Shown here: piece after piece, positions 23,716-34,678 of the stretch
Position numbering within the stretch: the stretch's first letter is position 1
How the letters are laid out: each line of letters opens with the position of its first letter
Assembly (NCBI RefSeq): GCF_050908995.1
Contig: NC_135121.1
Location: 2,046,001-2,110,000, forward strand
Length of the DNA: 64,000 nt
Direction: 5' to 3'
From: Andrena cerasifolii
Lineage: Eukaryota > Arthropoda > Insecta > Hymenoptera > Andrenidae
Program-made: the position numbers and the translations under genes
The notes under the pieces: model-generated
What the model saw: only the letters and a program-made list of their open reading frames with translations
Told to the model about the DNA's origin: nothing
Databases searched by the model: none

Positions 23716-24635
23716 GGGGAAAGTGGGGCAAAACCGGGTACGCGGGTCAGACCGGGTATCATTGTTTTTCTAAGACAGGAGCTGCGATATGCACCTAACG
23801 TATGGTGTTACATTCGGGTGGACCTCACGACGGTATGAGATTAATCGCAGCAAAGCCCGTCGTAGTTTTTCATCCAGAGAAGTTTAAAAATTTCGAGTTG
23901 AAAAGTTCCAGTGTTGCGTTGGTGAATTGCCATTTTTATACCGCTTGGATTTAAAGAATCTATTACGGTAACTACTACATTGTATTCTGTAGTCTTTACA
24001 CAGTATTTTTACGTTTTACCCGGCTCTTTATCGCGTGTTGAAGTGTAAATATTTAATGTTTAGTAAATCACCACATTTGAGGCAAAACCGGGTATTTGAG
24101 TTTGGGGCAAAATCGGGTACCCATACTTTCTATGTATAGCGTAAATGTCTTATAAAAGCTGATTTCTAATCTTTAAAAAATCCAATAATAATCTTGATTG
24201 TATATATAGATCGCGGATGGGCTCATGAGATTTGCAATATTTGTATCGAGGAGGGTGACGAGACCTTTATTTGTGATTTTTGTGCACTAGATAAATTAAA
24301 ATAAATTTACGTACAAATTAATATTTGTCAAAATATCTTTCATTATGGTTTCTAAAATAATAGTAATAATGGCTTTATAATTATATCATATTTTATGCGT
24401 TTTTTAATAGGTACCCGATATTACCCACACCTGTAGGGTAAAATCGGGTACTTGCATACTTCCGAGCAAACTTATTTTCCTGTGAGTCAAATAGTTTTTA
24501 CATATAAGAACTCTCATTTTCTGATTCTGTAAGGTCCAATTAAGATTTCTAGCGGTGACCAAAGTTTATTTTGCCGTCTGACTTTATGCTAGCAGGAAAA
24601 ATACATTAGTCACCCGGTTATGCCCCACTTTCCCC
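23716..24635 (+). mobile_element. TA-flanked pogo-like element (GGGGAAAGTGGGGCAAAACC ends)
   Basis: 920 bp, ends GGGGAAAGTGGGGCAAAACC and complement of GGGGAAAGTGGGGCATAACC, TA at 23714-23715 and 24636-24637. The phrase GGGGCAAAACCGGGTA and close variants recur internally (24071, 24104, 24437). Contains the PHD-like scrap at 24218. It sits 113 nt from the 3' splice site of sens. Confidence 0.92.
24218..24304 (+). pseudogene. PHD-like C-terminal scrap of a pogo-like transposase
   Basis: Twenty-eight codons WAHEICNIC...FICDFCA...K then TAA: the second half of a PHD-type zinc finger (W-A-H-E-x-C, then C-x2-C near the end). Insect pogo-like transposases often carry such a C-terminal finger. It lies inside the TA-flanked element 23716-24635, downstream of a plausible acceptor (ATATATAG). 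The first half of the finger and the catalytic region are missing. Confidence 0.65.
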
Positions 24636-24637
24636 TA

Positions 24638-25298
24638 CTGTTATTAAAATGAAATGTATCATTTTCGCAATCAATAATATACAACGAAGGCATATAAGAA
24701 ACTGAATTTCATTAGAGAATAAGAAAATATTGTTACTTAGTATTCAGGAATATCCTATTATCACGATACTAAGGAACAAGTTGTTCGCTTTTAAATGTCG
24801 TCAAGTCAGTAGTAAATAATTGAAAAGAATTGCACCCACAAAGTATGTAAATTGTATTATTAATAAATAAAGCTGTTAATAAATCAACAATCAACCTGTG
24901 TATGTACTTGCGCATACAATATTTTCAATTTAATAACCGACATATAGTCTTAAGCAAAAAATAATTTATTAATAAGAAAATATAAAATCGAATTTGTATT
25001 CCATTTATTTGGGGATGACAGTAAGTCAATATCAGATACAAATGTAAGAGACTGTAAAAAGCAAATAAGAGAAATATTGTATATAAACAACGGTTTTACC
25101 ATACTCGCAATCAGAGTGGCGGATATACAACCATATCGTACGCATATTCTCTTGCATTCGTAAAGAAAATAAAGTAATTCACATGTTAATTAATTCGCAG
25201 CAGTACCTACTTTTCGAAAAGTATATACGACTTTTAAATAGCTAATCGAATCTACATTCGCAATTCGATTAGTAACGATTGGTTTACTGGAACGATCG
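24638..25298. other. no feature recognised
   Basis: AT-rich intronic DNA without repeat or coding signature. Confidence 0.5.
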
Positions 25299-25310
25299 GT
25301 AGGTATATAC

Positions 25311-26414
25311 TAGAGTGGCTCTTATTTTCGACTTCTGAATTTTCGTCGGGGCACCCTCCAGAATAGTTCCAAATAATTAAAAAAAAAAATCCGTGTAAAG
25401 TTTGAGCTCGATCAGATAAAGGAAAAGGGTGCCTCTTGGCCCTTAAACATTTAAATCATTATTTAACAGCTCGCGAAGTCGATTATATAGTATCCTCCAT
25501 GTTATTGATTAAATCATAAAATATGTCAAACAAAAGTTGTAGATCCGGACAAGGAGCATTTTTTATATTCTATTACTTTTTCTCGTGCGACAAACGGTTT
25601 TCGAAAAAAGTCCGAAAAACTAAAAATAAATAAATAATTTTTTTCCCTCAAATTTTGAAAGTTTAAATGCGTCTAGAACACTTTTTACTTATAAAGGCGA
25701 ACAAAAAAATGGAATTTTTATTTTCGAGGACTATTTTTTAAACATTTAAGGGGGGGCATGTACCGAAATATGCGAAAAAGATAAAAAAAAAATCTTATTT
25801 TCAGTGTTTGATATGCCACGAATGTTTCCTGAAAATTTGGGACCGAAATTCGCAAAAATATCGAGGATATAGACTCATTTGACAAATTTTCAGGAAACAT
25901 TCATGACATATCAAAAACTGAAAATAAGATTTTTTTATATCTTTTTCGCATATTTTTGTATATGCCCTCCCTTAAATGTTTAAAAAATAGTCCAAAAAAA
26001 TAAAAATTCCATTTTTTTGTTCGCCTGCACAAATAAAAAGTGTTCTAAAAGCATTTAAACTTTCAAAATTTGAGGGAATTTTTTTTTTTTAGTTTTTCGG
26101 ACTTTTTTCGAAAACCCTTGTGGCACGAGAAAAATTAATAAAACATAAAATATGCTCCTGGTCCGGATCTACAACTTTTGTTTGACATACATTTTGATTT
26201 AATCAATAACTTGGAGGATATTATATAAAATCGACTTCGCGAGCTGTTAAATAATGATTTAAATGTTTAATGAACCAGAGGCACCCTTTCCCGTTATCCG
26301 ATCGAGCTGCAACTTTACACGGATTTTTTTTTAATTATTTGGAACTATTCCGGAGGGTACCCCGACGAAGATCTTGGGAAAAAATTTTACCAAGAATAAA
26401 TAAGAGCCACCCTA
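25311..26414. mobile_element. 1.1-kb foldback element with 12-bp direct flank repeats
   Basis: Near-complete palindrome centred near 25865: TAGAGTGGCTCTTATTT versus AAATAAGAGCCACCCTA at the ends, TTAACAGCTCGCGAAGTCGA mirrored at 26230, TTTTTTCGAAAA-type centres. Both sides are flanked by GTAGGTATATAC (25299-25310, 26415-26426), a possible target duplication, which would suit a Mutator-like (9-11 bp) mechanism if slightly over-counted. ORFs at 25718-25900 and 26270-26529 are shadows. Confidence 0.88.
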
Positions 26415-26426
26415 GTAGGTATATAC

Positions 26427-26967
26427 ATATGCAAGCTGGATGCAGCGCAAATTCGATTAACCAATGAAGAAAGCAACAGAACGCGATTTGGAATAATGAG
26501 TCAAGGTGAACTGAACGCACCTGAATCAACCTATAAATCGTGGCGAGTCTTTTATACCAGACAGTACGAATAATCTGTTTGTGTCAGTGACGAGCAAAGT
26601 CCTTTTCGAACATGATCGGTACCCACGTTCCTTCTTCGAATTGCAAATAATTCTTGACGCACAATAAAAGTCAAGAGACCGCTTGGTCACAGGCAATTAA
26701 GCGGAAGTTAATAATTTAACGTACTACGATCCAGCAATTGAATTAGTTTCGTTACTCATGTCGACATATACAGAGAAAAGTTAACGTTCCATTAAGTACA
26801 CTTTTTCATAAACGTCGACTTGCTGACTTTCATGGTTACATAAGTTTCTCGAACGTAGGTAAATAAAAAAATTGAATATCGTTGCAAGAGTTAAAATGGA
26901 AGTATCTTAGGAGGCTTTAAGTACTACCGTATTTTATACAATTTTATAAAACGATTCCTAAGACATC
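26427..26967. other. no gene recognised
   Basis: Contains CCTATAAAT and TTTTATACC TATA-like words (26531-26560) but no associated coding exon was found. Confidence 0.45.
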
Positions 26968-26975
26968 CTGCAAGG

Positions 26976-27234
26976 CAGACCCGCATCGTCCTTATAGGGG
27001 AAATTAGGCAGCTGCCTAAGGCGCTGAGTGGAGAAGGGGCGCAAAATGGTAATTTCATTGTTGGCACTTTTTAAAACGAGTTGTAAATGAAATATTACAA
27101 GTTGTATTATAAATCTTTTAAGCTACGAATAAAAATTCAGTGGGATCACCAACAAGCTCAAATAAATGTATTTTAAATAAAGGGAGCAATTTGGCAAGTT
27201 CGCCTAGGGCCCAAAAAGGCCCGAGCTGGGTCTG
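26976..27234. mobile_element. 259-bp hAT-type MITE (CAGACCC ends)
   Basis: Imperfect ends CAGACCCGCATCGTCC and complement of CAGACCCAGCTCGGGCC. Flanks CTGCAAGG (26968-26975) and CTGCAAGA (27235-27242) are an 8-bp duplication with one change. Internal GCCTAAGGCGC and GGGGCGCAAAATGG resemble hAT MITEs of this kind. Confidence 0.85.
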
Positions 27235-27242
27235 CTGCAAGA

Positions 27243-28938
27243 TATTAATTTTAAACAATTATAATTACTCTCAATGAAAATACGATTATTACGATTAACC
27301 GTTAAAGTTAACCAGGCTTCTTTTTAATATATTGGTTGTTAAAGTTAATAAAACATATTGTTTATTTACTTAGAACTTATACTATTTGGAATTATAAGCA
27401 ATGTTGTAATTTTATTGTATAAAGACAATAGAAATATGTATGGATCACTGAATAAAAATGTGACGGAAGTGGTATGATTTATAATTTCCTTCAAATATAG
27501 CACTTAAGTTTACTAAAACTGGTAAAGGATAGTAAGCGTAATTTTTAAAAGCTATAAGTGGTAAAATGCAAATAGTTTTTCTTGTACTCGACTCAGAATG
27601 CAAATTAAACGGATCGTAAATAAAATTCTTTAAGGAAAGTTTTCCTCGCTCTAATTCGGTTAACGGTGAGTATACGTAATATATTTTAACTATGCATTTG
27701 GAATGCACCTGGTCGAGTATCGACAGTTACATATAGTTCGTTAAACAAACGGGTCGTATTAAATTCAGAACCCGCGAAATTCGTCGAAGTTTCTTCGTCA
27801 ACTATGCAAAAAGTTCCTTGAAACTTAAATATTTGCCTCGAACTATTATCAATCGCTCAGGAATGTTCCTCCATGCGGATCAAGCTGCCGATAAGAGGAA
27901 AAACGCGTCCAGAAAGTCCTCGAGTAGTCTAACGATGATCGTTTGATAATTCGTGCAAACAGCTGTCCTCGAAATTCCAAACAAACGGTGTATTGATTGT
28001 AAAATGCTGATAAAAGAGCTTGTACGTAAGTTGTACGACGGGCCCATCACTGTTAAGATTCTATCGAGAAGAAATTAATTTAACCTGTGGCGTCGTCACG
28101 AGTTGCTTCGCGTTTACGATCGAAACCAACTTATGTAAAGACATGAAACGTGCAAAAGAAGGCTTCTTTTCATCTATCTATTATTTCGTGCACTTTTCAA
28201 GTTTCTCTTGAGGTGAAACTTTTGCGAAAGCAATAAGTTGTCAAAAAACAAATCACAATAAAAATATAATGAAATTAGTAATCAAACAAATATCCAATAT
28301 TATTGCATACATCTGTAGATCCTGAGGGATAGGTAGACAGATAGATAGATATATGGATAGAGAGGGAGACAGAGGGGAGGGGGGAGTGTGTGTGAGAGAG
28401 AGAGAGAAATAACGGTAAAACTTTTTTCAAATAATAAAAATCTTATCAGACTCGTCCTCATTACGCTTTTTCCCTTTTCCCCACTTTGCCGGACTACGGT
28501 GCCATCAATTTGCATCGATATATCATCAGAATTATCGCCTTTGCTATAAATACGGACAATGGTACAACGGTGGCGACACAGACGCCTTGTTATCGCAAGC
28601 AGCAGTTCGTTTGTGTCATCGCTTAGAACGACGCAAGGAAAAATACCATTATCGTAATTGTTCGGTCAGCTTTCGATCTACAACCCTTTTACTACTAATG
28701 AAAGATGGTTGTCTATAAGCTTTCGCGAACCAAGTTCCATCTCATTATCAGAATGATTCTCATGTACATTAAAAGTGGCATGGATGTACCCACCTATATA
28801 TACAGATATATATATATATATATATATAACTCATAAAACTCATTGGTAAGTAAAAACGGAATATTCCTCCAAGTATCGGAAACGAAGCACTAAACTTAAA
28901 AACAACAGCTCAGATTTTAAGAAAGCAGCAACTTAAAA
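27243..28938. other. no gene recognised; microsatellites
   Basis: 1.7 kb of intron. Includes a GATA/AG-rich purine tract (28321-28407) and a (TA)n run (28799-28829). A word CTATAAATACGG at 28543 looks like a TATA box but no exon follows that I can support. Confidence 0.5.
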
Positions 28939-30006
28939 TAACACAGTTCAACACCCATCCGGAATTGTAACATTCAATAGACGTTTCTTATAGGTTTTCG
29001 TGCCCTGAAAACGAATCCGCAAACCGTTTGTCGCCATCACCCTCAGTTTTTGAGAAATTCGACTTTGAAAAATACTGCAAATTTTCAAATTTGAACATCT
29101 TTTGTGCTGAAACAGTAATACTTATTCGGTTGCCCGTTGCGTCAAATTATTCTATGAACCCTCCCGAATACAACGATATAAGTTATTATTGAATTATAAG
29201 CATTTAAATATGTTTAAACAACGATCAAAGGGAAAAGGACACCTGAAATGCACCAATTTTTGCAGATATCTTGCTATATATTTTAAAAAATAAGGGTCTA
29301 GGAGTGAATTTGACTACTCCACGCGGTGCAGCAGAAAATTTTCTTTCGGAAACCACCAACAGAAGTGGTATGTCACGTTTTGTTTTCAATACAGAAGCGA
29401 AATAGTTTGGCAAAACGTGCGGCGCCGACAGTGGTGGTCACGCGCGTTAAGCGATTGTGTTACGCTGAGCGGCAGTGGATCGCGCGCCGCCGTTGACTAC
29501 CACTGTCGGCGCCGCGCGTTTTGCCAGACTATTTCGCTTCTGTATTGAAAACAAAACGTGACTTACCACTTCTGTTGATGGTTTCCGAAAGAAAATTTTC
29601 TGCTGCACCGCGTGGAGTAGTTAGATTTTCTCCTAGACCCTTAGTTTTGGAAATAAATTGAAAGATATCTGCAAAAATGGTTGCATTTCGGGTGTCCTTT
29701 TCTCTTTAATCGTTGTTTAAACATATTTAAATGTTCATAATGTATTAATAACTTATATCCCTGTACTTGGAAGGATCCATAGACTAATTTGACGCAACGA
29801 GCAACCGATTAAGTATTACCGTTTCGACACAAAAGATGTTCAAATTTGAAAATTTGCATTTTTTTTCAAAATCGAATTTCTCAAGAACTGAGGGTGATGG
29901 CGACAAACGGTTTGCGGATAGGTTTTCAGGGCTCGAAAACCTATAAGAAACGGCTATTGAAAATTACGAGTCCAAACAAAAATCAAATTTTGTCGAACTG
30001 TGTAAT
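28939..30006. repeat. 1.07-kb foldback element (ACACAGTTC ends)
   Basis: Arms about 480-530 bp: ACGTTTCTTATAGGTTTTCG, CAAACCGTTTGTCGCCATCA, ATATGTTTAAACAACGAT, CTACTCCACGCGGTGCAGCA and ACAGAAGCGAAATAG are all mirrored. The centre near 29455 is GC-rich with GGCGCCGACAGTGGTGGTCA and its complement. No coding content; ORF 29225-29413 is a shadow. Confidence 0.92.
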
Positions 30007-30981
30007 ACTTGTTCATTTGACGTTTACACGTTTCTATTTCTTAGCATCTTAATATTGGTAAGTACCTAAACAGATAAAGACGGCGAATAAAATATAAATT
30101 TGATTACACCGAATTCTTTGTACACACCTACAATTAAAATACCTACACCTGTATTTATTGATGACGCGGATTTGACGTTTCGCGGAAATTTTGTGTTTGT
30201 AGCTCTCTAACATGATAAAATGATTTGTAAGAGTAGATATATTACTTGTTCTATTTTGACCTAAGTACATCGTTTTTTTTTCAAAAAAAATATTTGGAAA
30301 ACCAGTGCTATGATTGATCGTTATCAATTAATCCTCCCTGCCTCGTGAATTTATGTAAAGCTATGTAACCAGTGTTCAAATATCGACCGTGTACAAATGT
30401 GTGCGTTTGCAGATGCGAGAATATGTACAGATACGAGTGAGACACCGGCATTAACGTCTTAGAGGTATTCGCCTATTTACATTGAATATCAAATTCCAAC
30501 GTATAGCGAGGTTACAACTTTCTACAAATAAATTCATTCATCCAATATTTTGAACTTGTACATTCAAAATTATCTAAATTCGTTCCCCAACAATCTTATT
30601 TTCGAAGTTATTTTGCTGAAGATCTTTTACTCATAAAATATGTAAAACATATTAAATAATATACGTGCTTCGTCAAAACAGTAAGTTTGCAAACTATTGT
30701 AAAAGACTACAAAATACTAGCAAATACAATTTCGTTCGGTTAAATTTTGATTGCCTATTTCGTGCTATATTTTACGTATTTTATCTTATTATTTAATTTC
30801 AAAATCTAATCCCTCAAATACCACAGATAAAGTAGGAAAAGAGTAGAGTGTTTCGAAATAAAATAAAATATTTGTATCTGTATGCACACACACTTGAAAG
30901 GTGCTTCGCAATATTACAATTATTCTTAATAAAAAGAAAAGATGCCTAACAAAAGCAATTTCAAAGAGACAAATATTGCGA
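30007..30981. other. no feature recognised
   Basis: AT-rich intronic DNA, no domain-bearing ORF or repeat noticed. Confidence 0.5.
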
Positions 30982-30983
30982 TA

Positions 30984-31848
30984 AGGTGAATGTCCCAATT
31001 TCTGCTCGTGTCCCGATTTCTCCTCATTTAATATTTTTCTTATTATTATAAACGTTACGTTTGTACTATAGGTGCAACAAAGTAATTCTAAATTATTTAA
31101 ACATTTACGCGACTGTTGTTACGACCTTGGGGCTAATCAAAGCACAGTGTAAGCAACGAAAAACTTTTAAAATAAGAAGCTCATGATTTTTCGACCGTCT
31201 TCTAGCTGGTTGTGCTAAGGGTCACTATTGGTATTCGATAATTGGGCAGAAAATAGTTTCTGCAGTAAAAGTTCTTATTTAATAACAAAAACAGATGCCG
31301 TATTGTGCTCTAGGTGTAGATTTTTTACTATTTTTATTTTCTTTTAAATAGAAAACAGGTGAATAGATTTAGGGTCAAGTGAATCACTGTCATGTCCACA
31401 TTTCTGCTCACCAAAATTTTAGTAATATAACCTTAAAATTTAATATATGCTGTAACCTCTATTTCTAGTCGAAGGCATTGTATTTGTTGTTTATCATTAT
31501 TTTATGCTTTATTGTTGTGTTATAAAACATCTCCATAAAAGATGTAAGTTATTTTAACCTGAAAAGGCAACATATTATGTAAGCAGAAATTGGTAGAAAT
31601 GGTGAGTAGAAATACATACATCGCTATTTTTCGTGAGCAGAAATACGGACATTTAGAGCATTATATTTAATTAGAAATTACTAATAGTTAAACATCTTGA
31701 AATATCTTTCTTAAATTGTTTTTGAATTGGTTGATTTATTATTAAGGAATTAATCAATTACTCTGCAAATTTTGATCACAAACAAATTTTGTATACCTTC
31801 TTTATGACGAGTTACCTCTTAAATGAGCAGAAATTGGGACATTCACCT
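30984..31848. mobile_element. TA-flanked non-autonomous element (AGGTGAATG termini), copy 2, inverted
   Basis: 865 bp with ends AGGTGAATGTCCCAATTTCT and complement, TA at 30982-30983 and 31849-31850. Collinear over its length with 6694-7565 but in opposite orientation (for example TTGCACCTATAGTACAAACG at 7475 and its complement at 31060). Confidence 0.92.
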
Positions 31849-31850
31849 TA

Positions 31851-32351
31851 GACTCCGTTTTCTTTCGTAAGATCTGTGTATTTACCCATGCGCAGAATCA
31901 TGCATCATAACCATCGTACTTACAATTTTATTTCTCATTAAGTAGGAGCGTTTATATGAGAAACTGACGAAGCGGAAGGTGCACTATGGTGCTGAATTAG
32001 TCGTGTCGTTGTATTCCGATCACAGAAACATCGCTCTATCGTCGGTGAAAGAATTCCACTTTGCATATTAGAGGAGCAGCATAGTGCAACGGAAGTATAA
32101 TGTCTTTTGAAAACTCTTTCGGCCATCCACGCTGAGCGGATAATTTCCATTTTCTATTTGAGAAGAGAAAACGTCACGCTACAGCAGGATAAATTTTCCG
32201 TTGCTCTTGGAGTAAAATTTTCACCTAAAATATATTCCCGATGAATCGATTTGCATATTCCCCTAACCTGTATCCCGTTCACGTTGGGGGAACGAATTTC
32301 CATACTTTCTGTTAACTGTAACTTAACACTCTTATTTAATTCTTCGGGGGA
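31851..32351. other. no feature recognised
   Basis: Non-coding intronic spacer; ORF 31938-32150 (minus) has no family signature. Confidence 0.5.
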
Positions 32352-32359
32352 AATGCCAC

Positions 32360-33003
32360 CAGTGGCGGATTTAAGAAAAAAGGCCCAGGTGGCAAACTTT
32401 TTGAGGGGCCCATTTTTGGGGAAAATGAAGAGTTAGTTTATTAAAAAGGAACTGAGGGTAGTAGTACAGAAACAAATATAGTGTTAGGTTAAAATCATAA
32501 CTTTTTTTTTGAAGATAGGTTCCTAAGAGGGCCTTCTGGGCAGGGGCCCATTTTTGGAGGAAAATGAAGAGTTAGTTTATTAAAAAGGAACTGAGGGTAG
32601 TAGTACAGAAAAGAATATAGTGTTTTTGATTAAAATCATAACTTTTTTTTTGAAGATAGGTCCCTAAGAGGGCCTTCTGGGCAGGGGCCCACTTTTGGAG
32701 GAAAATGAAGAGTTAGTTTATTAAAAAGGAACTGAGGGTAGTAGTACAGAAAAAAATATAGTGTTTTTGGTTAAAATCATAACTTTCTTTTTGAAGATAG
32801 GTCCCTAAGAGGGCCTTCTGGGCAGGGGCCCATTTTTTGGAGAAAATGAAGAGGTAGTTTACTAAAAACGGGTCAAGTGTAGTAGTACGAAAAAGAGTAG
32901 TGTTTGGATACCTATACCTAATTATAATTTTTTTTTGGTCATGGGGCCCTGCCGGGGCCTAGGCGGCAAATGCTCATCAGCCGCCCTGTTAAATCGGCCA
33001 CTG
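32360..33003. mobile_element. hAT-type element (CAGTGGCGGATTTAA ends) made of ~140-bp tandem repeats
   Basis: 644 bp, ends CAGTGGCGGATTTAAGA and complement of CAGTGGCCGATTTAACAG, with 8-bp flanks AATGCCAC (32352-32359) and AATACCAC (33004-33011), one mismatch. Almost all of the interior is four tandem copies of a 138-141 bp unit starting GGGGCCCA at 32405, 32543, 32684 and 32825 (shared GAAAATGAAGAGTTAGTTTA, AAGAGGGCCTTCTGGGCAGG). Confidence 0.92.
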
Positions 33004-33011
33004 AATACCAC

Positions 33012-33792
33012 CCAGGAAAATGTTAACTATTCGTGAACTTGAACAAACTTTTTACGTTGTCTATTTGTCAGTGTCGTTCGCCCGTATGCGCTGCGGTTTC
33101 TTTCACCCCGTTCAGGAAATTATTTTCGTTCTGTTTACAGAGGCATGTAGGTACGCGCAGCCTTGCATGCGGGTAACACTGTAACAGCGTCATATTCTCA
33201 ACCTTGTTAAGGAACTTGGCCCAAAAATGACCCTGGTGAATAGGTATGTATACCTGTAGGTTACTACTATGTATAGTAATCGTTTCTTTGCCAATTTATC
33301 GAGCTACACCTTGCGCATAAATTTTGCAACCGATGTCGAGAAGTCCCGTTATCGTTTCAATCGTGGTATCGGTGCAAGAGAGGTAACTCATTTATCATGA
33401 TAAATTGCTTGCGCCTGCACGCACATACGTTTCTGTAAAAATGAATGCTAAAATATATTACACCATGCTCTATTGCATTTGTTGGATCTCATCAGCAGCT
33501 TAAAGAAGAAGGTGTTTCCGAATTTAATCATTAAATGTTTAGGACTCGTTCAGGACGCTGCTATATAAGCTAGTTAATCACCTGTATGGTGGTACTTAGT
33601 TTATCCTATAGGTGTAATTATTGTTTGCTTACTAGCTATTAATTATTGGTTAAGTAAGTGTTCAGACTCTGTAATTGCACTTGTCTTTTCTTTTGTACAC
33701 CATGGGGACTCCGGCTTAATTAATAATAATAATAATAATAAAAAAATGTTAAATTTACATGCATCCGTACCAGCCAAGTGCTAGGTATACTA
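33012..33792. other. no gene recognised; short (AAT)n
   Basis: Intronic DNA with an (AAT/TAA)n microsatellite at about 33719-33740. No coding signature. Confidence 0.5.
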
Positions 33793-34330
33793 ACAAGGGG
33801 AGACAACACCATGAGGTAGACACCGATTTTGATGAGCCTTGGCACGATGAATCTATGTCGAAAATAAGTAAATAGGTGTCCGAGCGTTTCAGCCAATGAG
33901 TCTTAATAATATAGATATTTACATGGAAATTATTACAAATTTCATAGTGGCCGTGTGGTTTTAGTGGGTCAGAATCCCTCAACTACCCTGTCGCCAATGG
34001 GGATTCCCCTCTGGAGGAGTCGGGGTGCCTCTTGAAGATTTCCCCAAGTTAAAAAAAAATTATAAAAAAAATTTTTAAAGTTTTTTTTTAACTTGGATAC
34101 ATCTTCAAAAGGCACTCCAACGCTTCCAGAAGGGAATCTCCCGCGGACACCAGGGTAGTGTGGGATTTTTACCCACTAAAACCCCACGGCCACTATGAAA
34201 TTTTTAATAATTTCCATGTAAATATCTCTATTATTAAGGCCCATTGGCAGAAACGCTCGGACACCTATTTACTTAATTTCGACATAGATTCATCAAAAGC
34301 AGTGCCTACCTCATGGTGTCCTCCCCTTGT
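33793..34330. repeat. 538-bp foldback (ACAAGGGGAG...ACACCATG ends), copy 1
   Basis: Inverted arms: ACAAGGGGAGACAACACCAT versus complement of ACAAGGGGAGGACACCATGA; ATAGGTGTCCGAGCGTTTC, ATTTACATGGAAATTATT and TTTCATAGTGGCCGTG are mirrored. An A/T-only centre lies near 34060. A second, interrupted copy is at 52235-53607. Confidence 0.92.
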
Positions 34331-34334
34331 AAGA

Positions 34335-34678
34335 TAGGCGCTCACCACGCCTCGCCTCGACGCAACTTCTTTTCGCACTCACATTTAGGTTCCCGTCGCC
34401 TCGGTTCTTCCCTACCTGAACTTATCTGAGCTTGCCTCGGTTCATGTGTTTGGTCAGTTGCTCAGAGAACCTCTTCCTGTGCAGTCGTCAATTCAGTAGG
34501 CTCATACCACACCTCTCCCTCAAAATATTCTCGAGGAAGAATCTGCAGCTCAGAGTCGCGCCGAGGCGAGGCGAAGCGCAGTGTGAGTCAAATTGTCAAA
34601 CTACTTAAGAAAAGCATAGGAAGAATAAAATGAGCCGAGGCGCGGCGAGGCGCGGCGAGGCGTAGTGACAGCCTGCCT
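34335..34678. repeat. GC-rich element with GCCTCGCC ends
   Basis: Left end AGGCGCTCACCACGCCTCGC is mirrored by GCGAGGCGTAGTGACAGCCT at the right. Internal GAGGCGAGGCG and GCCGAGGCGCGGCGAGGCGC repeats; TTGCCTCGG and GTCGCCTCGG on the left. It directly abuts the preceding foldback. Wording is related to the GAGGCAAGCC element at 43546. Confidence 0.75.

Noticed and set aside
23650..23838. ORFs across the CT repeat
   Set aside because: Low-complexity Ser-Leu and Arg-Glu translations of the microsatellite continuing into a transposon end.
28540..28560. TATAAATA promoter-like word (also at 26531, 36168, 36508)
   Set aside because: TATA words are frequent in AT-rich DNA and no initiator plus exon could be attached.
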